DNA of 64,000 nucleotides, from the NCBI GenBank assembly GCA_017744735.1, contig JAGIAR010000011.1:62001-126000 (forward strand), read 5' to 3'. Of the stretch, positions 50,576 through 63,338 are shown piece by piece. A program made the position numbers and the translations under genes. The notes beneath the pieces were generated by a model. It was not told the origin of the DNA. It saw nothing but the letters and a program-made list of their open reading frames with translations, and did no database searches. The stretch comes from Novosphingobium sp. GTDB taxonomy: Bacteria; Pseudomonadota; Alphaproteobacteria; Sphingomonadales; Sphingomonadaceae. Every line of letters begins with the position of its first letter. Positions within the stretch are counted from its first letter, which is position 1.

Positions 50576-53500
50576 TCAGAACTTGACGCGCGCGCCCACC
50601 CTGAAGGTACGGCCATAGGTGTCGAAATAGACCGGATTGGTCGGGAAGCCGTTGCCCCCCGGCGCGATCACCGGATCCTTGTCGAACACGTTGTTGAGCG
50701 AACCGAAGACCTGGATCTCCTTGGTGATGTCGTAGGAGGCGGCCAGGTTGAAATAGACCGCGCTGCTCACCGAATTGTCGCTGATGCTGTTGGACAGGGT
50801 GGTGTCGTAGCCGGGATCGCTCGGGTCGATCGGCGTCTCGCCGTTGATCACCGTCAGGAACCGCCCCGATCCGACATACCGGGCCTGGATCGTTCCGGTG
50901 AACGGCCCCTGGCTATAGGTCAGGAAGGCATTGCCCTGCCACTTCGGCCCAGTGTTGAAGCTGCCGAAAGCGGCGGTCGGGCCCGACTGGCCGGCATAGT
51001 TGACCGGCGGTTCGGGGTTCCCACTGGCGTCGGTAAGACCGGTCTCGAACAGTTGGTCGTAAAGATAGGACGCCAACACGCGGAAGGTGAGCGAACCCTT
51101 GCCCAGCTGGGTATTGTAGGCCGCCTCGAAATCGATCCCGCGGGTTGTGAAACCTTGCAGGTTTCCGGCCACGTTGTCGATCACCAGGATATCGGACGTG
51201 CCTTCGCCGGTCATGAGATCGCAGAATGTCGCGCTGCCTTTGTAGCAGTTGTCGACGATGTTCTGCGCCCCGAAGCCGAACGGGGGACCGACGATCGCGT
51301 CGGCGATCTTGATCTGGTACCAGTCGGCCGAGAAGCGGAAGCCCGACAGGAACCCCTGCGGCTGCAGCACGATGCCGGCGGTCAGCGTATCGGCCTTCTC
51401 CGGCTTGAGGTTGACCGCACCGCCGCTGTTGATGGTGACCGGATCGGTCACACCGGTATTCCACGGATTGGTGACCGTGCCGAACGGCCCCCCGACGGTG
51501 GGTGCGTAGGTTTGGAACAATTCGCGGAACTGCGCGGCACGGACATCGCGCGAACGCGTACCGCGAATGCGCAGCCAGTCGGTCAGATCCCAGATGCCGC
51601 TGACCTTCCAGGTCACGAATTCGCGGGTCTGCGAAAGCCCGGCGTTGGCGCCGAGGGTTCCGGTGTTCTTGTTGTGCGTCCAGCGCACCGCACCGTCGAG
51701 CTCAAGATATTTCCCGATCGCGGAATCCTTGAACACCGGAACGTTGAGTTCGCCGTAGCCTTCGAGGACCTTGGTCTTGCCGCCGTAGTCGAGGCCATAG
51801 CCGAGGGTGTAATCGTTATACCACGGCTGGTCGGCGATATCGTGCGTGACGACGCCGCTCTCCTGGCGCCATTCCGCGCCGGTCGCGAGTTTGATCGAGC
51901 CTGCTCCCCAGCCGGCGAACAGATCCCCGCGCAGGTTGAACGAGACGACATCCTGCTTCTGCGTCGAATGTTCGTAGAGCGTGCGGAAGGCGTAATCGAT
52001 CGCCGCCTGGTCCGCATTCGCCGCGCCGAACAGGTTGAGCGGAGCGCAGGTCCCCGATGCCGTGGCCAGCGCTACCTCGGCAGGGGTATAAGCCGCCCCG
52101 GTGTTCGGGTTGATCCGCCCGGGCACGTTCACGCCGCAGACGATGTGGCCCGAGCCGTCATCGACCGCGTCCAGCGCGAACTTGAGCAGCGAACCTACGA
52201 CGTTGTGGTGCAACGCCTGGTCGTTGCGGTTCTCGCCGTGCGAATAGTGGGCGTCCCACGCCCAGCTCCCGCCGAAGCCGCCCTCGAGCCCGGCGACGAC
52301 CCGCCAGGTCTCGTTTTCGGTGTCGTTCTCGGCGGACTGGAGGTTGTTCATGTTGCGACCGATGATCGCGCCGCCCGGCCCGAGCGTTGCGGCCACGTCT
52401 GCAGGAAGGAACGCATTGTCCGCCGCAATCGGGAAGCCGACCAGCGCCCCGCCACCGACGTCGAAGGCGTAGGGTCCGATCGCGCCGTTCGCGATGGGGT
52501 TGTTCGCCTTGCTCTTGGCATAGGACCCTTCGAGCGAGACGGTGACGGCGGAGCTGACCTCGTACTGCAGCCGCGCGAGCGAGGCGAACTTCTTGATGCT
52601 CGGCCGCATGGTCGTGGCATCGTAGGCTCCGACCGAATACTGATCGCCGCCCTGGCGGAAGCCGAACACGCCGGCGCCGCCCGAATAAAGGCCCGGGTCG
52701 AACGGGATAGTCCCGGTTCCCTCCGGATTGAACTGAACCGGCGTGCCCGCGATGCATACGCCGACATAGGCAAAGCACGGAATCAGCACGCCTGTGGAAC
52801 TGCTGTAGGCCGCCGTTGCGTTGGGTCCGATGATATAGTGCGGCTGCCCGTTGGTCGCGAAATCCGGGTTGGTGAACATGCCGTAGTTCTGGCTGCACCA
52901 GTCGCGCTCTTCGGTGCAATTGCCGATCGACGACGTGTGCTGGTATTCCGCGCCGATAATGAAGTGGCCGCGGTCGTCGTCGAAGGCGGTCCCATAGGCA
53001 CCCGCCGCGTGCCAATCGTCTCCGTCGCCATGGGTCGTGGCGCCGTAATCGATCTGGCCCTTGAAGCCTTCGAGCTTCTTGTCGAGGATGATGTTGACGA
53101 CGCCGGCGATCGCGTCGGAGCCGTAGATCGCCGAAGCGCCGCCGGTTACGGTTTCCGTCCGGCCCACCAGCATCGAAGGCACCAGCGAAATATCGACACC
53201 GCCGCCGGTGGAAGTAGGCACCACGCGCTGGCCGTCGATCAGGGTCAGAGTGCGAGTGCCGAAGAAGGGATTGAGGCCGCGCAGGTTCACGAATTGCGCG
53301 CCGACGTTGAAGTTGCCGAGGCCGACGTTGTTGGCGGCGAAGAAGTTCGAGTTCTGCGGCAATTGCGCCACCACTTCGGCGACGTTGACGAGGCCGAGCT
53401 TTTCGATGTCTTCCGAGTTGAGAACGGTCACCGGGTTGGGTGTGTCGAAGGTCGAACGGCTGACGCGGGAGCCGGTGACGATAATGTCGTCGCTGGCCTT

Positions 53501-53632
53501 CGCCTCCGTCTGCGGAGCCGCTTCGTCCTGCGCCCAGGCGGTTCCCCCGCCGCCCACGAGGAGGCCTATCGCCAGTGCTGTGCAGCTGAGTTTCGGGTAC
53601 GCCAACAGCTTACGGAAAGCGGTCCGCTTCAT
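50576..53632 (-). CDS. TonB-dependent outer membrane receptor
   Basis: The 1018-residue protein has a signal peptide ending near GTAWAQ and a TonB-box-like region ASDDIIVTGSR. The plug domain has VTVLNSEDIEKLGLVNVAEV, LTLIDGQRVVP and VTGGASAIYGSDAIAGVVNI. A 22-strand barrel ends in GRTFRVGARVKF with the terminal Phe. This is the large Sphingomonad type without an N-terminal signalling domain, so transcriptional control by an anti-sigma factor is unlikely. Four Cys in extracellular-loop-like regions may form disulfides. The substrate is unknown; no degradative or siderophore genes are close. GGGAGAGAGCAC precedes its ATG. Confidence 0.93.
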   Translation of the reverse strand: MKRTAFRKLLAYPKLSCTALAIGLLVGGGGTAWAQDEAAPQTEAKASDDIIVTGSRVSRSTFDTPNPVTVLNSEDIEKLGLVNVAEVVAQLPQNSNFFAANNVGLGNFNVGAQFVNLRGLNPFFGTRTLTLIDGQRVVPTSTGGGVDISLVPSMLVGRTETVTGGASAIYGSDAIAGVVNIILDKKLEGFKGQIDYGATTHGDGDDWHAAGAYGTAFDDDRGHFIIGAEYQHTSSIGNCTEERDWCSQNYGMFTNPDFATNGQPHYIIGPNATAAYSSSTGVLIPCFAYVGVCIAGTPVQFNPEGTGTIPFDPGLYSGGAGVFGFRQGGDQYSVGAYDATTMRPSIKKFASLARLQYEVSSAVTVSLEGSYAKSKANNPIANGAIGPYAFDVGGGALVGFPIAADNAFLPADVAATLGPGGAIIGRNMNNLQSAENDTENETWRVVAGLEGGFGGSWAWDAHYSHGENRNDQALHHNVVGSLLKFALDAVDDGSGHIVCGVNVPGRINPNTGAAYTPAEVALATASGTCAPLNLFGAANADQAAIDYAFRTLYEHSTQKQDVVSFNLRGDLFAGWGAGSIKLATGAEWRQESGVVTHDIADQPWYNDYTLGYGLDYGGKTKVLEGYGELNVPVFKDSAIGKYLELDGAVRWTHNKNTGTLGANAGLSQTREFVTWKVSGIWDLTDWLRIRGTRSRDVRAAQFRELFQTYAPTVGGPFGTVTNPWNTGVTDPVTINSGGAVNLKPEKADTLTAGIVLQPQGFLSGFRFSADWYQIKIADAIVGPPFGFGAQNIVDNCYKGSATFCDLMTGEGTSDILVIDNVAGNLQGFTTRGIDFEAAYNTQLGKGSLTFRVLASYLYDQLFETGLTDASGNPEPPVNYAGQSGPTAAFGSFNTGPKWQGNAFLTYSQGPFTGTIQARYVGSGRFLTVINGETPIDPSDPGYDTTLSNSISDNSVSSAVYFNLAASYDITKEIQVFGSLNNVFDKDPVIAPGGNGFPTNPVYFDTYGRTFRVGARVKF

Positions 53633-53750
53633 GTGCTCTCTCCCAGACCGGCCGCTGAATTGCGGCCTTATTTTCTAGGCCCCCTTTGCGGAGCGCCCCG
53701 GGATCTCACATGCCCAGGTGCGCGACCGTCGAGCCTTATGATTTTGGAGG

Positions 53751-53778
53751 AAGGTAACCCAAGATTACTCGAAGTCAA
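53751..53778 (-). promoter_or_regulatory. Candidate sigma-70 promoter of the TonB-dependent receptor
   Basis: On the minus strand TTGACT (53778-53773) and TACCTT (53756-53751) are separated by 16 bases in an AT-rich patch. The distance to the start codon is about 120 bases. A perfect palindrome GAAAC-att-GTTTC (53785-53797) sits six bases upstream of the -35 box and could bind a regulator. Confidence 0.45.
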
Positions 53779-53784
53779 TTTGAA

Positions 53785-53797
53785 GAAACATTGTTTC
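53785..53797. promoter_or_regulatory. GAAAC-N3-GTTTC palindrome
   Basis: A perfect inverted repeat of 5-base arms lies between the recG stop and the candidate receptor promoter. It may be an operator for the receptor. It could also be the stem of a weak recG terminator (minus strand GAAAC-aat-GTTTC followed by TTC). Confidence 0.4.
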
Positions 53798-53803
53798 GGT
53801 AAT

Positions 53804-55867
53804 TCATCCACCGCGCAACAATTGAACGCCCCAGTCGCGCTCGAACAAATAGAGCAGCAGGCGCGCGGCCTCTCCGCGCGGCGAGGCCAGTCCGCCGTCG
53901 CGCTCTATCAGCAGCCGGGCGTCGTCGTGCGCGAGCGGAAGCAGGCGCTGGATCTGCTCGAGGCCGGCGATGCGAAAGGCCGTTTCGCCCGACTGGCGGG
54001 TGCCGAGCAGTTCGCCGCCGCCGCGCAGCTTCAGATCCTCCTCGGCGATGCGGAACCCGTCCTGCGTTTCGCGCATCAGTGCCAGGCGCTGCTTGGCGGT
54101 CTCGGACAGCTCGCTGCCGCGCAGCAGCAGGCAAGTGGACTTCTCCGAGCCGCGCCCGACGCGCCCGCGCAGCTGGTGCAGCTGGGCAAGGCCGAAGCGT
54201 TCGGCCTGTTCCACAACCATCAGCGTCGCCGCGGGCACATCGACCCCGACCTCGATCACTGTGGTCGCTACCAGCAGCTTCGCATGGCCGCTGGCGAAAC
54301 GCTCCATCGCCGCATCTTTCTGCTCGGGGCGCAGCTGGCCGTGGACCAGCACCACCTCCTCGCCGAAGCGCGCCTTGAGCGCAGCATAGCGTGCCTCGGC
54401 CGCCGCCAGGTCATCGCCCTCGTTCTCGCTGTCGCGAACCAGCGGGCAGACCCAATAGGCCTGCTGGCCGGTCGCGAGGTGACGCTCGATCCCGGAGACG
54501 ACTTCGGGCAGCCGCTCGATCGCGACCACCCGCGTATCGATCGCCTGCCGGCCGGGCGGCATCTCGTCGAGCCGGCTGACCTCCATCTCGCCATATTGCG
54601 CGAGGGTCAGCGTGCGCGGGATCGGGGTGGCAGTCATCGCCAGGCAGTGCGGCGTGACCTTGCCCTTCTGCGTCAGCATCAACCGCTGCGACACACCGAA
54701 GCGGTGCTGCTCGTCGATCACGACGAGGCCGAGGTTGCGATAGCTCACCGCCTCCTGGAAGATCGCATGGGTCCCGACGACGATCTGGATCGAGCCATCC
54801 GCCAGTCCCATCAGGATCCCCTCGCGCGCCCTGCCTTTGTCCCGACCGGTCAGCAGCGCGAGGGTCACGCCCGCGGGCGCGGCAAGCTGGCGCAGGGTTT
54901 CATAATGCTGGCGCGCAAGCAACTCGGTCGGGGCCAACAGGGCCGCTTGCGCGCCTGCCTCGACCGCAATGAGCATCGATTCGAGCGCGACGACGGTCTT
55001 GCCCGAACCGACGTCGCCCTGCAGCAGCCGCAGCATCGGCGAGGCCTGCCCCATGTCGCCCTCGATCTCGCCGATCGAGCGCCGCTGCGCCCCGGTGAGG
55101 CCGAATGGCAGCTCCAGCCTGCCGCGCAACGCGCCGTCACCGCGCAACGCCTGCCCGCGCCGCTGGCGGTTGCTCTCCTTCACCAGCATCAGCGCAAGGC
55201 TGTTGGCGAGCAATTCGTCATAGGCGAGCCGATCGCGCGCGGCGGCATGCTCGTCGCGGTGGGACAGTGCCAGCGCGGCGCGCCAGGCTGGCCATTTCTG
55301 TCGCTCGATCAGGCCGGGCTCGATCCACTCGGCAAGCTCCGGCAGGCGCGCCATCGCCTGCGCGACAAGCCTGGCCACCATCGGCTGGGTCAGACCCTCT
55401 GCCAGACGGTAGACCGGCTCGTTAAGCTTGCCGGCAAGCTTCGCGCTCTCCACCTCGATATGCTCGGGGTGCACGATCTGGAGCATCTGGCCGTACTGGT
55501 CGAGCCGCCCGGCCACCCAGCGCGTCTCGCCCACCGGCAGCAGCTTGCGCGCGCTGTAGGAAGCCTTGCCGAAATAGGTCAGCGCGCAGATATTGCCCAG
55601 CGCGTCGGCCGCGAGCACCCGGAACGGCCCCCTTCCCGCCGAAGCGCGATGCTCGGTCGGAGTCAGCGCGACGACGATCTGTTCGCCGACGCTCGCCTGG
55701 TCGAGATTGTCGACAGCATGGCGCAGCACGAAGCGCTCGGGCAGGTGATAGGCGATATCCTTGACCCGCTCGAGTCCCAGTTTCTCGAGCGGCTTGCGCG
55801 ACTTCGGGCCGACGCCTTCAAGGGCGCCGGCCTCGACGAACAGCGGATTGAGCATCTCGGGCCGCAT
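53804..55867 (-). CDS. recG: ATP-dependent DNA helicase RecG
   Basis: The 687-residue helicase remodels stalled replication forks and Holliday junctions. The N-terminal wedge/OB domain has a helical part LEGVGPKSRKPLEKLGL and VAGRLDQYGQMLQIVHPE. The helicase motifs are GDVGSGKTVVAL (I), LLAPTELLARQH (Ia), VVIDEQHRFGV (II, DEQH), MTATPIPRTL (III), and HGQLRPEQKDAAMERF through LHQLRGRVGRGSEKS (V-VI). Length is normal. It is divergent from sdhE, a typical alphaproteobacterial order. Confidence 0.96.
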   Translation of the reverse strand: MRPEMLNPLFVEAGALEGVGPKSRKPLEKLGLERVKDIAYHLPERFVLRHAVDNLDQASVGEQIVVALTPTEHRASAGRGPFRVLAADALGNICALTYFGKASYSARKLLPVGETRWVAGRLDQYGQMLQIVHPEHIEVESAKLAGKLNEPVYRLAEGLTQPMVARLVAQAMARLPELAEWIEPGLIERQKWPAWRAALALSHRDEHAAARDRLAYDELLANSLALMLVKESNRQRRGQALRGDGALRGRLELPFGLTGAQRRSIGEIEGDMGQASPMLRLLQGDVGSGKTVVALESMLIAVEAGAQAALLAPTELLARQHYETLRQLAAPAGVTLALLTGRDKGRAREGILMGLADGSIQIVVGTHAIFQEAVSYRNLGLVVIDEQHRFGVSQRLMLTQKGKVTPHCLAMTATPIPRTLTLAQYGEMEVSRLDEMPPGRQAIDTRVVAIERLPEVVSGIERHLATGQQAYWVCPLVRDSENEGDDLAAAEARYAALKARFGEEVVLVHGQLRPEQKDAAMERFASGHAKLLVATTVIEVGVDVPAATLMVVEQAERFGLAQLHQLRGRVGRGSEKSTCLLLRGSELSETAKQRLALMRETQDGFRIAEEDLKLRGGGELLGTRQSGETAFRIAGLEQIQRLLPLAHDDARLLIERDGGLASPRGEAARLLLYLFERDWGVQLLRGG

Positions 55868-56041
55868 CGAACCTCAATAGACCGGGCGCGGCGGAAACCA
55901 AGCACGCCATCGCGCGTTGGAAAAACAGAAAGGAATCAATTGCCTTCGGAACCGTAGGGGTGACAACGAATGCCCGCACGTACACTGCAACGCATCGCGA
56001 TGGGCTTGCCAGCGTTCGCGGCCGCGCTAAAGGCCAGCGCG

Positions 56042-56302
56042 ATGGACCGCGATGCCCGCCTTTCCCGAGCCAAGTTCCGCGCCTGGCACCGCGGCACTCG
56101 CGAGGCCGACTATCTGGTCGGCGGGTTCTTCGACCGTCATCACGCCAGCTGGGACGATGACGAACTGGCGTGGTTCGAGGCGATGCTCGAAGAGCAGGAC
56201 GCCGACATCCTCGCCTGGGCGCTGCAGGCGCAGGCGGTGCCGCACCACCTTGCCGGGCGGATGATGCGGGCGATGCAAAAGCTGGATTACGTAAAGGTTT
56301 AG
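56042..56302 (+). CDS. sdhE: Succinate dehydrogenase assembly factor SdhE
   Basis: The 86-residue protein is the flavinylation/assembly factor for SdhA. The RGxxE motif occurs in WHRGTREADYLVGGFFD, and DELAWFEAMLEEQDADILAW follows as in the family. A longer frame from 55970 exists, but the ATG at 56042 gives the usual length and has AAGG eight bases upstream. The order recG-sdhE-mfd is common in alphaproteobacteria, so its partner sdhB being 50 kb away is not unusual. Confidence 0.93.
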   Translation: MDRDARLSRAKFRAWHRGTREADYLVGGFFDRHHASWDDDELAWFEAMLEEQDADILAWALQAQAVPHHLAGRMMRAMQKLDYVKV

Positions 56303-56433
56303 GCGAGCTGCGGGTGGGCTAGCGCTTCCGGACTTTCGCCGCTATCTCCACCCCACACAGCCCCAGCACCCCCTCCTCGATCGAGCAGGGGGCAAAACTG
56401 CGTGCGCCCGAGACCCCGAGAACGACCGACCAC

Positions 56434-59906
<3,473 letters not shown>

Positions 59907-59910
<4 letters not shown>

Positions 59911-61226
59911 ACGCCTTCGGCGTAGGCGAGGAATTCGCCGCCGCTCATCGGCTTGGCGCGCAGGAAACCCTGGTAGAACGCGCAGCCTTCCTGCGCGATC
60001 AGCGCCCGCTGGTCTTCGGTCTCGATCCCCTCGGCGATGACGTCGAGGTCGAGCGCATGCGCCATTGCGACGATCCCGCGCAGGATCGCAAGGTCGCGCG
60101 GATCGGTCGCGATCTCGTCCACCATCGCGCGGTCGAGCTTGAGATAGTCGAGCGGCAGCAGTTTCAGATAGCGGAAGTTGCAGAAGCCGGCGCCGAAGTC
60201 GTCGAGCGCGATATGCATGCCGAGCTCGACCAGCCTGCCGAGGGTTCGCGCCGAGCGGTCGAGATCGGTCAGCAGCGCCTGTTCGGTAATCTCCAGCGTA
60301 AGCCGCTCGGGCGCGAAGCCGCTGCGCTTGAGCAGGCCGGAAAGATCGTTCGCGAAGCTGCCTGCGGCTAGATCGGCCGGGGTCACGTTGAGCGAGAGCT
60401 TGAGACTTGCCGGCCAGTGCGCCGCCGCGTCTAGCGCGCGCGCGGCGATATGGTGCGACAGCTGCGCCACATGATCGGCGCGTTCGGCGATCGCGAACAG
60501 CGCGCCGGCCCCGATCCGGCCGAGCAGCGGGTGCTCCCACCGCGCGAGCGCCTCGGCTCCGACCAGCGCATCGCTCGCCGCGTCGAATTGCGGCTGGAAC
60601 AGGATTTCGATCTCGTCGCGGTCGAGCGCGGCGAGCAGATCGGCCTCGAGCTGCGCGCCGCTGCGCCCGGCGATGCTGGTCTCGCCATCGACCCACACCA
60701 CACGGCGCCCGGTCTCGTGGCGCGCACGCTCCAGAGTCTCGGCCAGGCGGCCGAACATGGCATCTGCGCTTTCCTGCTTGAGCGCCCGCATCAGCGCGAC
60801 GCGGGGCCACAGGCGCAGGGTTCCGGCACCGCCCGGGTTGGCGATCGGGCGCGATACACTGTCGGCGAGGCTCTCGGCCAGCCACTGCCAGCGCTCGCGG
60901 CTGCAGGGCTCGCAGGCGGCGAGCAGGAAGTTGCCGCCGCTCATGCGCGCAACCAGCCAGTCGCCTTCCAGTTCGTCCGCGGCGAACCGCAGGATGCGGG
61001 CGGCGACCGCGACCAGCGCGGAATCGCCGGCCGCTTCGCCATAGGCGAGATTGACCGTATCGAACCGGCGCAGACCCAGCATCAGCGCGTGGATCGGGGC
61101 GGTTTCGCCCTCGAGCACCGCACGCCGCTGCCACTCCACGATCCGCTCGCGAGCACCGTCCGAGCCGACAAGCCCCGTCAGCGTGTCGCGCTGCTCGTCG
61201 ACAACCTCGTCATATTCACTGGCCAT
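59907..61226 (-). CDS. EAL-domain cyclic-di-GMP phosphodiesterase with degenerate GGDEF domain
   Basis: The 439-residue protein is cytoplasmic, with no membrane helix. The N-terminal GGDEF fold keeps its length, but the signature reads RMSGGNFLL, so cyclase activity is not expected. The EAL domain has GAEALARWEHP, SLNVTPADL, LEITEQALL, ALDDFGAGF, LKLDRAMV and AEGIETEDQ, that is, the glutamates, Asn, Asp pair and Lys needed for c-di-GMP hydrolysis. It ends GFLRAKPMSGGEF. By lowering c-di-GMP it could affect exopolysaccharide or motility. I chose ATG at 61226 over an earlier one. Confidence 0.92.
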
Positions 61227-61333
61227 GGCGCGGCCATAGCGCAAAGCGGTAAGGATTTCCTTCCTTTCGCCGCGATTGCAAAACGCCCCGTGCTTTCCTA
61301 GCTATGCGCCGATTTCGAGGAGCCGAGACCGCC

Positions 61334-62122
61334 GTGAGTCAGGGACAATCCTTCAGCGCGCTGGCCCTGCTGGCCTCCGACGCTCCGCGCGCGCAGGAAG
61401 CCGCCGGGGAACTCGCCGGTGCGGCCGACTGGGTGCCGCTGGAGCGCGCCGATGCGGTCGTCGTGCTGGGGGGCGACGGGTTCATGTTGCAAACGCTCCA
61501 CCAGATGCTCGACAGCGGGCGCGTGATCCCCGCCTATGGGATCAACATGGGCACGGTCGGCTTCCTGATGAACCGCCCGAAAAGCCGCAGCAAGCTGTTG
61601 GAACGGATCGCCAAGTCGCGCGCGGTCGCGGTCGATCCGCTCAAGATGCACGCGGTCACCCGTTCGGGCGGCAGCGAGACCTTCTACGCGATCAACGAAG
61701 TCTCTTTGCTGCGCGAAACGCGCCAGACCGCCAAGATCGAGGTCTCCGTGAACGACAAGGTCCGGATCGAGGAACTGGTCTGCGACGGCGTGCTGGTCGC
61801 AACCCCGGCCGGATCGACCGCCTACAACCTGTCCGCCTCGGGCCCGATCCTGCCGCTCGATTCGCACCTGCTCGCGCTGACCCCGATCAGCCCGTTCCGC
61901 CCGCGGCGCTGGCCCGGGGCGCTGCTGCCCGATCGCAGCGTTATTACCCTGCGCGCACTGGAGGCCGATCGCCGCCCGGTGGCCGCGGTGGCCGACCAGA
62001 AGGAAGTGCGCGACATCGCCGAAGTTCACCTCGAAATCGCGCGCGATCGCGAACTCACGCTGCTGTTCGATCCCGGCCACAGCCTCGACGAGCGGATCGT
62101 CGCCGAGCAATTTATCGCCTGA
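61334..62122 (+). CDS. nadK: NAD kinase
   Basis: The 262-residue enzyme makes NADP from NAD and ATP or polyphosphate. The GGDG motif is in AVVVLGGDGFMLQTLH near residue 47, MGTVGFLMN and ATPAGSTAYNLSASGPILP follow. It is the short alphaproteobacterial form. The start is GTG at 61334, with GAGGAG about eleven bases upstream; an ATG at 61304 would add ten residues of atypical sequence. It is divergent from the EAL gene. Confidence 0.92.
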   Translation: MSQGQSFSALALLASDAPRAQEAAGELAGAADWVPLERADAVVVLGGDGFMLQTLHQMLDSGRVIPAYGINMGTVGFLMNRPKSRSKLLERIAKSRAVAVDPLKMHAVTRSGGSETFYAINEVSLLRETRQTAKIEVSVNDKVRIEELVCDGVLVATPAGSTAYNLSASGPILPLDSHLLALTPISPFRPRRWPGALLPDRSVITLRALEADRRPVAAVADQKEVRDIAEVHLEIARDRELTLLFDPGHSLDERIVAEQFIA

Positions 62123-62199
62123 TCGCGAATTTCCACGGCGGGGTGCTTGCCAAACCGCAAAGCCCCAAATATAGGCGCACTCCTGCCCGCAAGGGCTGC

Positions 62200-62274
62200 T
62201 CCCCGATAGCTCAGCGGTAGAGTAGGTGACTGTTAATCACTTGGTCGTTGGTTCGAATCCAACTCGGGGAGCCA
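62200..62274 (+). tRNA. tRNA-Asn (anticodon GTT)
   Basis: The cloverleaf is complete. The acceptor stem is TCCCCGA/TCGGGGA, the D-arm contains AGCTCAGCGGTAGAGT, and the anticodon loop CTGTTAA has GTT at 62232-62234. The T-loop is GTTCGAATCC, and discriminator G and CCA are encoded. One G-T wobble closes the anticodon stem. Confidence 0.97.
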
Positions 62275-62355
62275 ATTTCTAGAAACCGCTGGAACAAAGC
62301 CGCGCACGGAAGATTTGCTCCCTTGGATGGGGGCATTTTTCCGATGGGGTGTTCC

Positions 62356-62502
62356 ATGGTTTACCAGAATGCAGACCTGAAAAATCCCGGAAGTTTCGAT
62401 CCACGGCGTCGCCAGATCGACCCGTGCCGCCGGCGCATGCTGTTCGGCCCGGTCCGAGCGATGGAAGAACCGGGCCTGCTGCGCCGCCTGCTGGGCGGCT
62501 GA
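62356..62502 (+). CDS. Possible small basic protein
   Basis: A 48-codon frame follows the tRNA gene. The product has a balanced sequence (MVYQNADLKNPG at the start, DPRRRQIDPCRRRMLFGPV, MEEPGLLRRLL at the end) rather than the Arg/Ala-rich noise of shadow frames in this DNA. GATGGGG lies upstream. No family is known to me. A frame of this length could also be chance; the 62275-62520 gap otherwise shows nothing. Confidence 0.4.
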   Translation: MVYQNADLKNPGSFDPRRRQIDPCRRRMLFGPVRAMEEPGLLRRLLGG

Positions 62503-62520
62503 GCCGCCCTCCCCCACCTT

Positions 62521-63261
62521 CTACGGCTTGCGGAAGCGCACGGCGAACTTGTCGGTTTCGCCCTTGATGCTCGCGTCGAACACCGGCTTGTCGTGCGCGT
62601 CCTCGGGATTCTTGAGCAAGTCTGTCCGGTCGTCGAGCTTGAAGCCGACGGCTTCCACTTCCGCGATCGCTGCGTCCGGCTCGATTCGATGGAGCGTCGC
62701 GGTCGCGCCGGTGCCGGCCCCAGGGGCTGCCGCATGGTCTTCGACGAAATAGATCCCGCCCGGCTTTAGCGCCTCGAACGCCGACTTGTTCACCGCCGCG
62801 GGGTTGGCGGTCGGGCCGTTGTGCAGATCGTGGTAGTTCTCGGTCGTCCAGACGACATCGACCTTTTCGGGCAGGCTGATCGCGGACAGGTCCCCGACCA
62901 CCACGCTGACATTCGGATAGGCGGCGGCGAGCGCGTTCACCCCGTCGAGCCCGCCGGGGCGCTGCGCGAAGAACGGCGGCACCAGCAGATAGACATGACC
63001 TTGCGGTCCGACCGTCTTGGCCAGGATGCGGGTGTAATAGCCGCCGCCGGGGATCATCTCGGCGACCTTGTCGCCCGGCTTGACGCCGGCGAAGTCGACG
63101 ATCTCGGCCGGCTTGCGCGCGAGGTCGCGCTGCTTGTCGGCGTCGGGGCGACCGCTGTCGGCCACCGCCGCCGCGATCGCCGCGCTCGGCTGAGCCCAGG
63201 CGGGTACCGCAACCATCGCAAGCGAGGCGCCCATCAGGCTGGCAAGAAGTGCTTTCTTCAC
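62521..63261 (-). CDS. Methyltransferase-fold protein with signal peptide
   Basis: The 246-residue protein has a clear Sec signal peptide (MKKALLASLMGASLAMVAVP, cleavage near AWAQ). A SAM-methyltransferase-like domain follows: KPGDKVAEMIPGGGYYTRILA for motif I, VVVGDLSAISLPEKVDVVW for the later strands, and LKPGGIYFVEDHAA as motif IV-VI. SAM is not expected in the periplasm, so the domain may bind another ligand. Similar secreted proteins occur in Sphingomonads and Caulobacter. Function is unknown. Confidence 0.8.
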   Translation of the reverse strand: MKKALLASLMGASLAMVAVPAWAQPSAAIAAAVADSGRPDADKQRDLARKPAEIVDFAGVKPGDKVAEMIPGGGYYTRILAKTVGPQGHVYLLVPPFFAQRPGGLDGVNALAAAYPNVSVVVGDLSAISLPEKVDVVWTTENYHDLHNGPTANPAAVNKSAFEALKPGGIYFVEDHAAAPGAGTGATATLHRIEPDAAIAEVEAVGFKLDDRTDLLKNPEDAHDKPVFDASIKGETDKFAVRFRKP

Positions 63262-63338
63262 GGGTAATCTCCCTCAATTCAGCCTGTCGGCGGGTCTGGC
63301 CACGCACGCTACCCGAGATCGAGGGAGAGACAAGCGAT

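Noticed and set aside
50564..55957. An uninterrupted 1797-codon plus-strand frame opposite two genes
   Set aside because: It is antisense to the TonB-dependent receptor and recG, whose products have complete domain structures. The antisense product is Arg/Ala/Gly-rich with no domain. Long antisense frames are expected in GC-rich DNA when stop codons are rare in the shadow phase.
62233..62517. A minus-strand frame ending in ELDSNQRPSD
   Set aside because: The ending is the well-known artefact of translating the complement of a tRNA gene; the frame runs into tRNA-Asn.
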